A DNA stretch of 64,000 bases from Candidatus Zipacnadum vermilionense (GTDB lineage: Bacteria > Armatimonadota > Zipacnadia > Zipacnadales > Zipacnadaceae): contig JALGSV010000004.1 of assembly GCA_029821755.1 (NCBI GenBank), positions 62,001 through 126,000 on the forward strand, written 5' to 3'. The notes under the pieces were generated by a model. The model ran no database searches and had not been told where the DNA came from. It saw nothing but the letters and a program-made list of their open reading frames with translations. Shown here piece after piece: positions 24,927 through 35,023 of the stretch. Within the stretch, counting starts at the first letter, position 1. Each line of letters opens with the position of its first letter. A program made the position numbers and the translations under genes.

Positions 24927-26806
24927 GACCCCTTCACCTGGGACCGCTGACCGCCCTCCTGGTTCTGGCTGTCTGCGCTGTCTGCCTTCCGGGATACGCT
25001 CAGCCCGCCACCGACTTGCCCGCTCTCGCTCCCGACCAGGGCCCCGATCTCTCTCAGGTCCGCGTTTCCGAGATACCCCTCAGCAAGCAGGCCGACGACG
25101 ACAAGCGCACCGTCTACATCCAGGACATCATCCTAGACAACGGCCTTCGCCAGTTCGGCCTGCATAAAGCGGATATCCTCTACAAGCCGGCCACCGTACC
25201 CGCCCAGAACGTCGGCTGGAACGCCCCCGACCAGGCCAACTGGTACCACAGTAACATGTTCGACCTGTTCGTCAACGGGAAGAACGTGAACGTCGGAAAG
25301 TCCACCTTCACCATCCTCGAATCGGGCCCCCGGGGCGTCGCCGATTTTACCCTCGACAACGAGTTCGGCAAGTTCCGCTGCCGCTTCGTGGTGATCCCCA
25401 ATAGCGAAGTGCTCTTCGCCGATTTCGCCATCGAGCCGGTTGGGGAGGTCAAGAGCCTGGTGTTGAAGCTGCACAACTACCCCAGCAGCTACAAGGCCAC
25501 CCGCGAGGGCAAGCGCCACCGTCAGGTCCTCAACGCAGAGGGGACGCTCGAACCCCAGGCTCAACCTTATCCCCTCAACCCCGCCACCGACTGGTGGTAC
25601 TTCTACCAGGATGCCATATTCGACAAGGACGTCCCCGAGTACCGCGACCCCACCTACGGCCCCTCGGCGCTGGTGCTGCCCTCCGATGAACCGCGGAAGG
25701 TTAAGATCACCGTGGGTGACTACGAGGTCCCCACCGAGATCGAATACGCTCCGGACCGTCGGCATTTCCGGATGGCCTTCCTTGATTACTTTGGCTTGGG
25801 CAACAAGCCGGCCTTGGCCCGCTTCGTCAAGGAGCGCGGCCCGGTGCGGACGACGCTGGACAACCTGGTCTTCGTCCCGCAGCGCCTGCGGAAGGCCCAA
25901 GGCGCCCTGCCGCAGATCACGCCGGACGGCCTGACTGGGGAGGCCGCCGCGGCAGTGCCGGAACTCAAACAACTGCTGGGCGCGCTCCCGGAGGGCGATC
26001 CTTGGCCGCAGAAACCGGTAACCGCCGAGGACCGGGCGCTGCAACTGCTGGACCAGTACGACAAAGCGTGCTGGGCCGTGGTGAAGAAAGACCGGCCGGG
26101 GATCGGGGTACTGGTGATGCGGGGTCTGCACTGGCGCTCCTGGGGACTGGACCAGGCGGAGAAGTCGCTGGGCAAACTCCTGCGTGAGACGGGGGTATCG
26201 CACTACGCCGAGTACTACTGGAAGAGCGAGGAGATGACCTACTTCCCCGCCACCTGGGAGGAGATATCACGGTTCGACGTAATCGTCTTTGCCAACGTCC
26301 CCTTCACGGTACTCGGCCCGCAGCGCTCGCAGGCGCTGGCGGAATACCTGCAAGCGGGTGGCGCAGTGCTGCTGCTGGGTGGGACCCACGCTTACGGCCA
26401 GGCTGGCCTCGACCAGGCCCCGCTCGGCCCGCTGATGCCGGTGCAGCCGACGAAGCTCTTCGACCTGCAGCGCTTCGACAAGTACCAACCGCTGGTCAAG
26501 ACTAAGGACGCGCCGGTGTGGCTCAACGGAGCGGGGATTGACTGGAAGGCGGCACCGACCGGGCTGTGGTATCACCAGGTGCAAACGGCGCCGACGGGCA
26601 AGGTGTGGCTGGAGGTCGGCGGCAGGCCTTTCCTGGTGACGGGAAGCGCCGGGGCGGGGCGCGTGGCCGCTCTCTGCGCGCCGCCCTACGGCGAGGTGGG
26701 GAGGGGGGACGCCCCCTTCTGGGAGTGGAAATCATGGCCGGGCCTGATGGCGAGGCTGCTGTTGTGGTTGGGGAGAGGGGAGACGCCGAACCTGCCGACT
26801 GGGTAG
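24923..26806 (+). CDS. Secreted protein with C-terminal GATase-like domain, unknown function
   Basis: 627 residues. The start is GTG 24923, overlapping the previous stop by 4 bases, with GGGAGG 7-8 bases upstream; a signal peptide ends at PGYAQPA. The N-terminal part is beta-rich (YIQDIILDNGLRQFGLHKADILY, FRCRFVVIPNSEVLFADFAIEP). From about residue 390 it carries the module seen in 19376-21325 (GVLVMRGLHWRSWGLDQ, SRFDVIVFANVPF, YLQAGGAVLLLGGTHAYG), again without an elbow Cys. Such modules are related to the beta-galactosidase trimerisation fold and may bind partners or sugars. Confidence 0.65.
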   Translation: MRPLHLGPLTALLVLAVCAVCLPGYAQPATDLPALAPDQGPDLSQVRVSEIPLSKQADDDKRTVYIQDIILDNGLRQFGLHKADILYKPATVPAQNVGWNAPDQANWYHSNMFDLFVNGKNVNVGKSTFTILESGPRGVADFTLDNEFGKFRCRFVVIPNSEVLFADFAIEPVGEVKSLVLKLHNYPSSYKATREGKRHRQVLNAEGTLEPQAQPYPLNPATDWWYFYQDAIFDKDVPEYRDPTYGPSALVLPSDEPRKVKITVGDYEVPTEIEYAPDRRHFRMAFLDYFGLGNKPALARFVKERGPVRTTLDNLVFVPQRLRKAQGALPQITPDGLTGEAAAAVPELKQLLGALPEGDPWPQKPVTAEDRALQLLDQYDKACWAVVKKDRPGIGVLVMRGLHWRSWGLDQAEKSLGKLLRETGVSHYAEYYWKSEEMTYFPATWEEISRFDVIVFANVPFTVLGPQRSQALAEYLQAGGAVLLLGGTHAYGQAGLDQAPLGPLMPVQPTKLFDLQRFDKYQPLVKTKDAPVWLNGAGIDWKAAPTGLWYHQVQTAPTGKVWLEVGGRPFLVTGSAGAGRVAALCAPPYGEVGRGDAPFWEWKSWPGLMARLLLWLGRGETPNLPTG

Positions 26807-27061
26807 GGGCGTGTCCTCGCTAGGGGCAGCGGCGTCGGGTAGACACCGGAAGCTGGAGGCTGGCGCACTTGGCCTGGTGCAAGATTCGGTGAGTAGGCTT
26901 CCCGCTAGGCAGACATCCTTCGCCGACACCAGTTCAGGAGTCGGCAGACCCGCCCCAACTGGGGCTGGCAGGGCAGGCAATCTCGCCTTCCACAACGGAA
27001 AGCAGATTGCAGCGCCACCCCGAGCGGCGCTGACGAGACCACACCCCAAGGAGAGCGACTA
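26807..27061. other. 255-bp gap inside the secreted-protein cluster
   Basis: No gene is seen. It contains the hairpin GCCCCA-AC-TGGGGC (26952-26965), a GAGCGGCG half-motif near 27022, and the AAGGAGAG ribosome-binding site of the next gene. It probably separates two transcription units or holds an internal promoter. Confidence 0.5.
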
Positions 27062-30000
27062 ATGCGCGCACTGTTACTGGTCCTTGTTACCTTGACGCTG
27101 CTGGCCGGACTAACCACCGCCTGGGCCGCCGATGCACCCGCCACCCTCGCCGGCGTCCCCGTGCTCGACAAGGCCCCCTCCTCTCCCGCGGAACTGGTCC
27201 GCGCCTTGCGGGACTATCCGGAGCTGTCCGCCTTCTCCCGTAACGCCGAGGTCATCGACACCGGGATACAGACCATGATCTACGGCGAGGACTTCCCCGT
27301 GGGACCGGCTGCCGCCACCCCTTGGGCCAAACCCCTCCCCGGCGGTCCACTCAAGCTAGTCATCATCGGCCAATCCGCCAACTGCTTCGATTTGGCCGAG
27401 GTCCAGCGGCGTGTGGACTGTCAGGTCCGCTTTGTCCATCTCCCCGACCAGTACTACTTCGCTAAGGCCCACCCCGAGGCGGTCGCCGGCTACTACTCGT
27501 CTCAGGCTCTCAAGGCGCTGGCCCAAGATGCGGACGTCATCCTGGCCGATTCACTGGTGCGCATTCTCAGCCCTGAGGTAGTGACGGCAATCACCGAAAA
27601 GGTCCAGGCCGGCTGTGGCCTGGTCATGTCACCCGTGATCCGCTGGGGCGGCGGCGGCCAGTGGGGCTACTGGCCCGCGGTCGAGGAGGGCGCCCCCTGG
27701 AAGGAATTCTCTGCCTCGCTAGTCAAGTCTGCCGATCCGCTGCAGGGCGGGCAACACAACTACATCGCCCTGCACTCCGTCACCTCAGAGCCGGGCTTCT
27801 TCGATGGCCTCCCCTGGACTCTCCTGCCCGCTCACAACCTCATCGGCATGGAGGCCGCCGATACGGCCACGGTCCTGGCCCAGGACGGCGACGTGCCCCT
27901 CGCTGTCGGCGGCCCTGTCGGTAAGGGGCGTGCCGTCTACTTGGCCTGGGGATCGTACATGGGTTGCTTCCCTCTGGCGGAGGACAACAAGCCCGCCAAG
28001 ATTGACCAGTACCAGGAGTATTACTCCGGTGCCATCATCCGCGCCCTACTCTGGGCGGCCAACCGCCCCAGCCCGCTGATCCTCTCCCTCGCCGACGGTG
28101 CCCAACAGTCTGCCGGCGCTACCGGCACGGCCCACCTCCAGGTGGCAGGAACCGTCCCCGCCGGGGCGAAAGTGGAGTTGCGTCTTCGCGACCTGCTCTG
28201 CCGCGATGTCTGGAACAAGACCGTCCCCGCCGCCGGGGGCGCCGTGGAGGCCAAGCTACCCGCCCTCGCCGGTGGCGACTACCTTCTCGACGCCATCGCC
28301 CGCGACGGCCAGGGCAACAGCCTTGGCTGGGCGAGCTTCGTCGTCTCCGCTCAGGCCCAGATGGACCTCGGTGTCAGCCTGGATAAGGAGGTCTATGAGC
28401 CCGGCCAGCCGGTGATCATCACCGCCCAGATCGGCAACGGCCCCGAGGGCGACTACACCGCCACGCTCCAGGTCTGGGACGCCCTGGATCGCCTGCTGCA
28501 AGAGGAGACCAAGCCCATGCCGGCCGCCAAGGCACAGTTCACCTTCGCCAACGGCGATCCGCTCACTGTGCTGCACTATGCCGACGTGCAGGTCAAGCGT
28601 AACGGCCAGCCCTACCTTACCCAGCGCACCGACGTCTTTGTCCCCCGGTTCACCTTCACCGACTTCCGCAACAGCCTGTGGGGCGCCTGGCTGCCCCCTT
28701 ACGCCACCAAGCGCATTGACCGCCGCCTGCGGGAGGGCATGGGTTTCGACATCATGCTCTGCGGCGGGTACGGAGGATCCCATCGGGAGGGCAACTACGC
28801 CCACTTGGCTAGTGGCGTCCTGCCTTTTTACACCAACATCGCCTACGTCTCCCCACAGGAGGTGGAGAAGGCTCCTGACAAGACCAAGGAAGCCACCGTC
28901 CAGTTGCTGGAGGGCAGCCTCCCCGAACTTAAGCAGTTCGGCGGTGCAGTCCTTTTCTTCCAGGACGAGCGCCACGGCATGAGCGATGCCGGCCAGGTCA
29001 CCGACGAGGCCCTAGCCTGCTTCCGCGCCTGGCTCAAGCCCCGCTATCCCAGCATCGACGCGCTCAACGCCGCCTGGGGCCGCGAGTACGACAGCTTCGA
29101 CCAGGTTATGCCCCTGCTTACCAAGGAGTACGATCCCGCCAAGGAGCAGAGCCTCTCTCCGTGGCTCGAATGGCGCTTGTGGGTCATGGACACGGTCGTA
29201 GACATTGACCGCACCAACGCCCATCGCCTCAAAGAGTATCTGGGGCACGACGCCTGGGTGGGCCTCGAAGGCATCTTCGGCCTCGGCGGACACAACATTC
29301 CCTACGGCGGCGTCGACCTTGCCGCCCAAGCCGACGACTGCTTCAACACCGCCGCTCCCTACGGCGAGTACCTGATGAACGGGTGCCAGAGCTTCTACTC
29401 CGGCCCCTCCTTCTCGTGGAACGGGTATGGCAACCCTTATCCCGTTTACCAGCGTTACGTCTGGGCCCGCGCCCTGCAGGGCGACTGGAGCCTCGGCTGG
29501 TTTTGCGGGAACACCTTCTACAGCCCCAACGACGCCTTCCTACCCCAGGCCCGCTGGGTCGCTGACCTCACCAAGCCCCTGCGCGAGGGCGTGGGCAAGC
29601 TCTTGTCCGAGATCCGGCCCCTCCTCCGCGAACCCATCGCCTTCCTGTACAGCCAACCCAGCCTCTACAGCATGAGCATCCTCGGCAAAACCGTGGACCC
29701 CACCAACAGCCATCTCTTCACTCGGCCCGCTGAGTGGGCCCGCGACAGCTTGCAGCGCATGTTCACCGACACCGGCGTCCAGTTCTCCTACCTCTCCGAG
29801 AAGCAGGTCCAGCAGGGCCAGGCTCGTAACGTGAAGCTCATGGTCCTCACCTCCTGCTTGGCCCTCGAGCCCGCCACCTGCGCGGCCCTGGAGAAGTTCG
29901 TCGCTGATGGCGGCATCGTCCTCGCTGACCTGTGCCCCGGCGTCTGGGACGATCACGGCGGATATCACAGCCCCGGGCAGCTTGACCAGCTCTTCGGAGT

Positions 30001-30868
30001 CCAGCGCGCCGAGAAGTTCACCTTCGCCACCATGCCGCTCGACTGGAGCATCGGCATCTTCGAGGCTGAGCCGGACTTCAACCTCAAGAACGACTGGCTC
30101 ATCGGGCAGTACTACGAGAAGACGCTGCAGGTTGCCGATGGCCACGCCCTGGGCAAGCACATCTTCGGGCCCGTCCAGCCGCCCGCCTTCGTCTTCAAGC
30201 GCACCGGCAAGGGCGCCGCGATTCTGATGAACTATCTGGAGACCGAGTATAAGCGCGTCCCGGAGCACTGGCAGATGCTGGTTGCCAACGAGGTTCTCAA
30301 GCTCGCCAAGATCACGCCGCAGGTCACCCTGCGCGACGTGGCCCGCGACGACAACCCTATCACCGAGGGGGTCAAGATCATGCGCTGGCAGGACGGCGAC
30401 GCCCAGTACTTCGGTGTGCTGCTCGACGACGGTCGGAACACCAAGATCGAGCTGCCCCAGGCGGGCCACCTCTACGAGCTGTCCAGTGGCGGCCGCTACC
30501 TGGGTCAGGCTCAGTCGGCCACCCTGGACCTGCGCGACAATCCCCACGCCCTGCTCGCCGTATTGCCCTACAAGATCGACGGGGTTACCCTCAAAGCCCC
30601 GAACGGGAAGCTCGGCCAGGACCTCCCGCTCGACTTCACCATGCAGGTCACCGGCGGCAGGCCCGTCCGTCACGTGGTGCACCTGGACGTGTATCAGCCG
30701 GACGGCACGCTCAACTATTCGCTCAGCCGCAACTACGCGTTCTCCAACGGCAGATGGCGCGGCACGGTACTCCTGGCCCTGAACGATCCGCAGGGTCAGT
30801 GGACTATCAAGGCCCGGGAAGTGGATTCGGGGCTGACCTCGGAAGTCAAAGTGCAGGTGCGCAAATGA
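27062..30868 (+). CDS. Very large secreted GH42-like (beta-galactosidase-type) protein
   Basis: 1268 residues, ATG 27062 with AAGGAG 8 bases upstream, signal peptide MRALLLVLVTLTLLAGLTTAWA. An N-terminal GATase-like domain (LKLVIIGQSANCFDLAEV) and Ig-like region (to about 540) precede a TIM barrel. AVLFFQDERHG holds Glu636 as candidate acid/base. CFRAWLKPRYPSIDALNAAWGREYDSFDQ is a strong GH42 signature. The segment DSLQRMFTDTGVQFSYLSEKQV with VLTSCLALEPATCAALEKFVADGG matches the GH42 trimerisation-type domain. C-terminal beta-domains follow. The size is far above ordinary GH42 enzymes (about 650-700). The stop overlaps the next start (ATGA). Confidence 0.75.
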   Translation: MRALLLVLVTLTLLAGLTTAWAADAPATLAGVPVLDKAPSSPAELVRALRDYPELSAFSRNAEVIDTGIQTMIYGEDFPVGPAAATPWAKPLPGGPLKLVIIGQSANCFDLAEVQRRVDCQVRFVHLPDQYYFAKAHPEAVAGYYSSQALKALAQDADVILADSLVRILSPEVVTAITEKVQAGCGLVMSPVIRWGGGGQWGYWPAVEEGAPWKEFSASLVKSADPLQGGQHNYIALHSVTSEPGFFDGLPWTLLPAHNLIGMEAADTATVLAQDGDVPLAVGGPVGKGRAVYLAWGSYMGCFPLAEDNKPAKIDQYQEYYSGAIIRALLWAANRPSPLILSLADGAQQSAGATGTAHLQVAGTVPAGAKVELRLRDLLCRDVWNKTVPAAGGAVEAKLPALAGGDYLLDAIARDGQGNSLGWASFVVSAQAQMDLGVSLDKEVYEPGQPVIITAQIGNGPEGDYTATLQVWDALDRLLQEETKPMPAAKAQFTFANGDPLTVLHYADVQVKRNGQPYLTQRTDVFVPRFTFTDFRNSLWGAWLPPYATKRIDRRLREGMGFDIMLCGGYGGSHREGNYAHLASGVLPFYTNIAYVSPQEVEKAPDKTKEATVQLLEGSLPELKQFGGAVLFFQDERHGMSDAGQVTDEALACFRAWLKPRYPSIDALNAAWGREYDSFDQVMPLLTKEYDPAKEQSLSPWLEWRLWVMDTVVDIDRTNAHRLKEYLGHDAWVGLEGIFGLGGHNIPYGGVDLAAQADDCFNTAAPYGEYLMNGCQSFYSGPSFSWNGYGNPYPVYQRYVWARALQGDWSLGWFCGNTFYSPNDAFLPQARWVADLTKPLREGVGKLLSEIRPLLREPIAFLYSQPSLYSMSILGKTVDPTNSHLFTRPAEWARDSLQRMFTDTGVQFSYLSEKQVQQGQARNVKLMVLTSCLALEPATCAALEKFVADGGIVLADLCPGVWDDHGGYHSPGQLDQLFGVQRAEKFTFATMPLDWSIGIFEAEPDFNLKNDWLIGQYYEKTLQVADGHALGKHIFGPVQPPAFVFKRTGKGAAILMNYLETEYKRVPEHWQMLVANEVLKLAKITPQVTLRDVARDDNPITEGVKIMRWQDGDAQYFGVLLDDGRNTKIELPQAGHLYELSSGGRYLGQAQSATLDLRDNPHALLAVLPYKIDGVTLKAPNGKLGQDLPLDFTMQVTGGRPVRHVVHLDVYQPDGTLNYSLSRNYAFSNGRWRGTVLLALNDPQGQWTIKAREVDSGLTSEVKVQVRK

Positions 30869-31929
30869 GGAGCGGACCAAACGCGTGCCGGGGACTACGT
30901 ATCCCGTCGCTTCCTGCCTGGACCTTCGCGCTGCTCCTGGGCGTGGCTGCCGCCGTCTGCGCCCAGGGCCCCGCACCCCTGACTTGGGGTACCTACATGG
31001 CCACCGACGGCCACGCCACGCACCTCGAGTGGAAGACGCAGAACCTAAAGGCCTCCGAGACAGCCGACGCCCTGCACCTGGAGGTAGAGCCCAAGACCAG
31101 CGGCACTGCTACCACCGTCCCCCTCGCGCTGGCCCCTCTGCGTCTGTACACAATCACTATGACCTGCCGGCGTGGGCCCGGAACGCGGCTGGATGTCTTC
31201 GTGAAGTGGCTCGATGCCGAGAATAAGTCGAACCAGCGCCTCATGGTCTGGCAGCTACCCGACCGCTTCCGCGTCAACTGGTGGCCGCTCTCGGCACTCA
31301 AGACCACCTACGCCCAGCGCTTCTGCCTGCCCCCCGGCGCCACCCAGCCCACCCTCCAGGTCGCCATGAGGGGCCACCCGGACGCTGGCTACAACTACTT
31401 CGACCTTTACGACCTCAACCTCACCCGTGGCCCCGAGGTCCCCTACGGCCCCCGCCTTGGCCCCAACCTTCTCGCAACGGGCACGATGGACGCCGCCGAC
31501 GCCAACGGCATGGCCCTGGGCTGGACTTTCTGGGGAGCCAACCCGGACGCGAAGGTGCTCGACCAGGACCCCGACGGCCGCCCCGCCCGCGCCAGCCGCG
31601 CCTTCCTGGCCATCCCTGCGGGAAAGAACTGCATCCTAGCCGGCGGGACGATCCCCGTCCAGCCCGGCCGCGCCTACCGCTTCTCCTTCTGGGTGCGCGG
31701 GCAGGGCGATCTCAGCCCCGGCCTGCAGTCCCTGGAGCCCGATCAGGGCCAGCGCGTCGCCGACGCCCAACAACGCCCCTTCCACGTCGAGGCCGCCGAC
31801 TGGCAGCAGCTGTCCTTCGACTGGTTTGCCGAGTCCCTCTGGATAGATAGCGCTAACCCCTTCATGGGAATCGGCACCCAGACCGAGCTTGACCTCGACG
31901 ACTTCACCTTCCAGTTGGTGGAGCCCTAG
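30865..31929 (+). CDS. Secreted carbohydrate-binding-like (jelly-roll) protein
   Basis: 354 residues from ATG 30865, overlapping the previous stop by 4 bases. A signal sequence (LPAWTFALLLGVAAAVCAQ) is followed by two galactose-binding-like beta domains. The first contains LRLYTITMTCRRGPGTRLDVF, and the second PVQPGRAYRFSFWVRGQGD and LDLDDFTF. The LDLDDF end is typical of CBM-type jelly rolls. No catalytic motif is seen. It may assist the GH42-like enzyme, to which it is translationally coupled. It is the last gene of the secreted cluster. Confidence 0.65.
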   Translation: MRSGPNACRGLRIPSLPAWTFALLLGVAAAVCAQGPAPLTWGTYMATDGHATHLEWKTQNLKASETADALHLEVEPKTSGTATTVPLALAPLRLYTITMTCRRGPGTRLDVFVKWLDAENKSNQRLMVWQLPDRFRVNWWPLSALKTTYAQRFCLPPGATQPTLQVAMRGHPDAGYNYFDLYDLNLTRGPEVPYGPRLGPNLLATGTMDAADANGMALGWTFWGANPDAKVLDQDPDGRPARASRAFLAIPAGKNCILAGGTIPVQPGRAYRFSFWVRGQGDLSPGLQSLEPDQGQRVADAQQRPFHVEAADWQQLSFDWFAESLWIDSANPFMGIGTQTELDLDDFTFQLVEP

Positions 31930-32070
31930 ACTCTCGATCCACGTTCCCACCGCTCGGTCCGACTCGCCCTCCTGCAAGGAAAGGGGGCTGGCGGTGTGGC
32001 CAGCCTAGAAGGAATCACCCCCTCCGCCGTGGAATTATCGCCCAACTTTACGAGATTGGATGGATCACTC

Positions 32071-34089
32071 ATGCGTGTAGTCTTGACCGAATCCGAAATC
32101 GCCTCCCTGCGCTCGGCCGCTGACGCCTTGCGTTGCCTGGCTATGGACGGCGTACAAAAGGCCAACTCCGGCCATCCCGGCATGCCTATGGGCGCTGCCG
32201 ACTACGCCTGGACGCTCTGGAGCCGCTACCTGCGCTGCAACCCCGCGGACCCTTGCTGGCCCGCGCGCGACCGCTTCGTCCTGTCGGCCGGCCACGGCTC
32301 CATGCTGCTGTACTCCCTCCTGCATCTGTTCGACTTCGGCCTGAGCATGGAGGACCTACAGAGCTTCCGTCAGCCCGGGAGCCTCACCCCCGGCCATCCC
32401 GAGTTCGGGCTCTCCCCCGGTGTGGAGACCACCACCGGCCCGCTCGGTCAGGGCCTGGGCAACGCCGTGGGCATGGCCTTGGCGCAGAAGATGCTTGCCG
32501 CCCGCTTCAACCGCCCCGGCTATCCGCTCTTCAACTACCGGGTCTGGACCATCGTGAGCGATGGCGATATGATGGAGGGCGTCGGCTCTGAGGTGGCCTC
32601 CCTGGCCGGGCACCTGAAGCTGGACAGCCTGGTGGTCCTGTACGACAACAACCGCATTACCATCGAAGGCAACACCGACCTAGCCTTTTCCGAAGACGTG
32701 GTGGCCCGCTTTGCCGCCTACGGCTGGGAGACGCTCGATATCGACGGCCACGATTACGGAGAGATCGATGGCGTCCTGGAGCATGCCTGCGCCGAGCGCG
32801 ACCGGCCACTGCTCATCTCCTGTCGTACCCATATCGCCCAGGGCGCCCCCGACGCCCACGATACCGCCGAAGCCCACGGCGCCCCGCTGGGGGAGGACGA
32901 GGTCCGCGCCACCAAGGCCGCCCTGGGCTGCCCGGTGGACCAGGACTTCTGGGTTCCTGACGAGGTCCGCGAGGCCTGCGCCGCGCGGATTGCCGAGCAG
33001 CAGGAGGCTTACGGGAAATGGCAGGCCCTCACCGAGGCCTACCAGGTGGAGCATCCCGACTTGTGGCAGCAGTGGGAAACCATGTGCGCAGCGGAGCTTC
33101 CGGCGGACTTGGAGCAGCGGCTTCTGGCGGCGATCGCCCCCGGCTCGGACGCTACCCGCAAGTTCTCTGGCGCAGTCCTGCAGGCCGCGGCGGAGGTGGT
33201 TCCCTGGTTGGTGGGCGGCTCGGCTGACTTGGCCCCCTCCAACAACACCATGTTGAAGAAGTTCGACTCCATTGGGACCGGCAACTTCAGCGGCCGCAAC
33301 CTACACTTCGGCGTCCGCGAACACGCTATGGGCGCGATCATGAACGGCCTGGTGGAGTCCGGCTGGCGGGCCTACGGGGGTACCTTCGAGGTCTTCGCCG
33401 ACTACATGCGCCCCAGCCTCCGCCTGGCCGCGCTCAGCCACCTGCCGGCCATCTACGTCTTCACCCACGACAGCATCTTCCTGGGCGAGGACGGCCCCAC
33501 CCACCAGCCCATCGAGCACCATTGGGCCCTGCGCACTATCCCCAACCTCAACGTCATGCGCCCCGCCGACGGCCCGGAGACTGCCCTGGCTTGGACAGTA
33601 GCTCTGGAACGCAGGGACGGCCCCACCGCCCTGCTGCTCACCCGCCAGAAGGTCGTCGAGATCGACCGCGCCAGGTACGCCCCCGCGCAGGGCCTGCGCC
33701 AGGGCGGGTACATCTTGGCCGCGGTGGAGGACCCGGAGCTGGTCATCGTCGCCACCGGCTCGGAGGTGGGCTTGGCCCTGGGCGTCGCTGACGAGCTAAC
33801 TGCGCAGGGCCGTCGCGTGCAGGTGGTCAGCATGCCCTCCACCGACCTCTTTGACCAGCAGCCGGAGGAGTATCGCCGCTCAGTGCTCCGCCCCGACTGC
33901 CCCCGCCGCATGTCCATCGAGGCGGGGATCACTCACGGCTGGGAGCGCTACGTGGGGGAGAACGGCCTCCTCATCGGTATCGACCACTTCGGCGCCAGCG
34001 CCCCCTACGAGGCCCTGGCCGAGTCCTTCGGCTTTACCGTGCCGCAGATCCTGGAGCGCATCAAATGCTGGGCCGAGGAGCTGGCGTAG
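32071..34089 (+). CDS. tkt: Transketolase
   Basis: 672 residues from ATG 32071; the frame is open from GTG 31996, but the conserved N-terminus ([27 protein letters not shown]) fits the later start. A thiamine-diphosphate enzyme moving two-carbon units between sugar phosphates in the non-oxidative pentose phosphate pathway. Visible motifs are [22 protein letters not shown], the cofactor motif [19 protein letters not shown] with [10 protein letters not shown], and [18 protein letters not shown]. The order of Pyr and C-terminal domains is normal and the length is typical. It sits directly after the glycan cluster and would feed pentoses into central metabolism. A strong terminator follows. Confidence 0.96.
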   Translation: MRVVLTESEIASLRSAADALRCLAMDGVQKANSGHPGMPMGAADYAWTLWSRYLRCNPADPCWPARDRFVLSAGHGSMLLYSLLHLFDFGLSMEDLQSFRQPGSLTPGHPEFGLSPGVETTTGPLGQGLGNAVGMALAQKMLAARFNRPGYPLFNYRVWTIVSDGDMMEGVGSEVASLAGHLKLDSLVVLYDNNRITIEGNTDLAFSEDVVARFAAYGWETLDIDGHDYGEIDGVLEHACAERDRPLLISCRTHIAQGAPDAHDTAEAHGAPLGEDEVRATKAALGCPVDQDFWVPDEVREACAARIAEQQEAYGKWQALTEAYQVEHPDLWQQWETMCAAELPADLEQRLLAAIAPGSDATRKFSGAVLQAAAEVVPWLVGGSADLAPSNNTMLKKFDSIGTGNFSGRNLHFGVREHAMGAIMNGLVESGWRAYGGTFEVFADYMRPSLRLAALSHLPAIYVFTHDSIFLGEDGPTHQPIEHHWALRTIPNLNVMRPADGPETALAWTVALERRDGPTALLLTRQKVVEIDRARYAPAQGLRQGGYILAAVEDPELVIVATGSEVGLALGVADELTAQGRRVQVVSMPSTDLFDQQPEEYRRSVLRPDCPRRMSIEAGITHGWERYVGENGLLIGIDHFGASAPYEALAESFGFTVPQILERIKCWAEELA

Positions 34090-34131
34090 GTCCGCGTGGC
34101 GTGGGCTTCTCGCCCGCCCCCTGAACACGAG

Positions 34132-34165
34132 AACGGCCGACAGGACTCCCCTGTCGGCCGTTTTG
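34132..34165 (+). terminator. Rho-independent terminator after transketolase
   Basis: A perfect 13-bp stem (AACGGCCGACAGG / CCTGTCGGCCGTT, 34132-34144 and 34150-34162) closes the 5-base loop ACTCC, and the T-run starts within the stem (TTTTGC). It separates the transketolase transcript from the convergent gene ending at 34214. Confidence 0.9.
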
Positions 34166-34213
34166 CTGTCCCGGTCTGGGCGGGCTGGAGACTCGCCCCG
34201 GCGGAGCAGATCC

Positions 34214-34891
34214 CTACAGCGCGGGCGGATACTCCGTGCACAACAGGTGCAACGGCTCCTCATCTGCCTGGGGCTTCGGCAGGCGCACGACCTCCTCGAG
34301 GAAGCGATTGTCCGTCCGGTCGTCGTTAACTGCCGATACCTCCACAGTCAGGGACATCCCGCCCTCGGCCCAGAACTGGTGGTATTGGTACGGCGGCAGC
34401 GTGATCGACTCCCCGGGCCGTAGGCGTATGACCGTTCCCGCCAGCACCTCCCGCCAGTAACCGTCCGTCATCACCGGCACCGGCGTTTCGGCCAGCCGCT
34501 CCTGCGGGTCGGAGTTGTAGACCTGCACCAGCAGGTCCGCGCCCGCCTGGCAGATGATGTCCTCGCTCTTCTGGAAGTGGAAGTGGTAGGGGGTGTATTG
34601 GTTCTCCCCGATCAACAGGAGCTTCTGGCAGTAGCTCTTCACGTAGCGCGTGTTCTCCAGGCTCCCATTGCGCAGGGTGAACAGCAAGAGCCCCAGGCGA
34701 GCGTAGTCGCTCCCGCCGTAGTCAGTCACATCCCAGCCCAACATGCAGTCGCGGATTTCGTTGTATTCGGGCCCCTTGTCCTCCCAGTCACGTGGCGACC
34801 AGTAGGCAAAGGGCGGCAGGCCGAAGTGGTAGTTCCGGCAGAAGGCAATGGCGTCATCAATGTAGTGGTCTACCTCGGAGCGCTTGAGCAT
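34214..34891 (-). CDS. D-lyxose isomerase family protein (cupin fold)
   Basis: 225 residues from ATG 34891, with GGAGG upstream; the frame extends to 34936. A cupin-like sugar isomerase of the D-lyxose/D-mannose ketol-isomerase family, interconverting D-lyxose and D-xylulose. Candidate metal ligands are His103 and His105 (YHFHFQKSED), Glu110 and His171 (PPYQYHQFW), the usual set for this family. Also typical are the N-terminal RSEVDHYIDDAIAFC and GWDVTDYG. No signal peptide, so cytoplasmic. It lies 132 bp downstream of a GH172/DUF2961 gene on the same strand, and its xylulose product leads to transketolase next door. Confidence 0.85.
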   Translation of the reverse strand: MLKRSEVDHYIDDAIAFCRNYHFGLPPFAYWSPRDWEDKGPEYNEIRDCMLGWDVTDYGGSDYARLGLLLFTLRNGSLENTRYVKSYCQKLLLIGENQYTPYHFHFQKSEDIICQAGADLLVQVYNSDPQERLAETPVPVMTDGYWREVLAGTVIRLRPGESITLPPYQYHQFWAEGGMSLTVEVSAVNDDRTDNRFLEEVVRLPKPQADEEPLHLLCTEYPPAL

Positions 34892-34959
34892 CAGCCCTGA
34901 TCCTCCCGAATCTCGGAATGGCGCGGGATTCCCCATGCACGGCGAGGATACCTGCCTCG

Positions 34960-34978
34960 GCGGGACGGATTGTCCCGC
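34960..34978 (-). terminator. Small GC hairpin between GH172 and lyxose isomerase genes
   Basis: GCGGGAC-GGATT-GTCCCGC (7-bp perfect stem, 5-base loop) between two same-strand genes. It may attenuate read-through or protect the upstream mRNA; there is no T-run. Confidence 0.35.
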
Positions 34979-35023
34979 ACCGCGGGGTCCTGCACGCTGG
35001 AGGTGGGGAAAGGGGGGGTGAAA

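Noticed and set aside
29540-30976. 478-codon minus-strand frame opposite the GH42-like gene
   Set aside because: Same antisense pattern; no start signal or motif.
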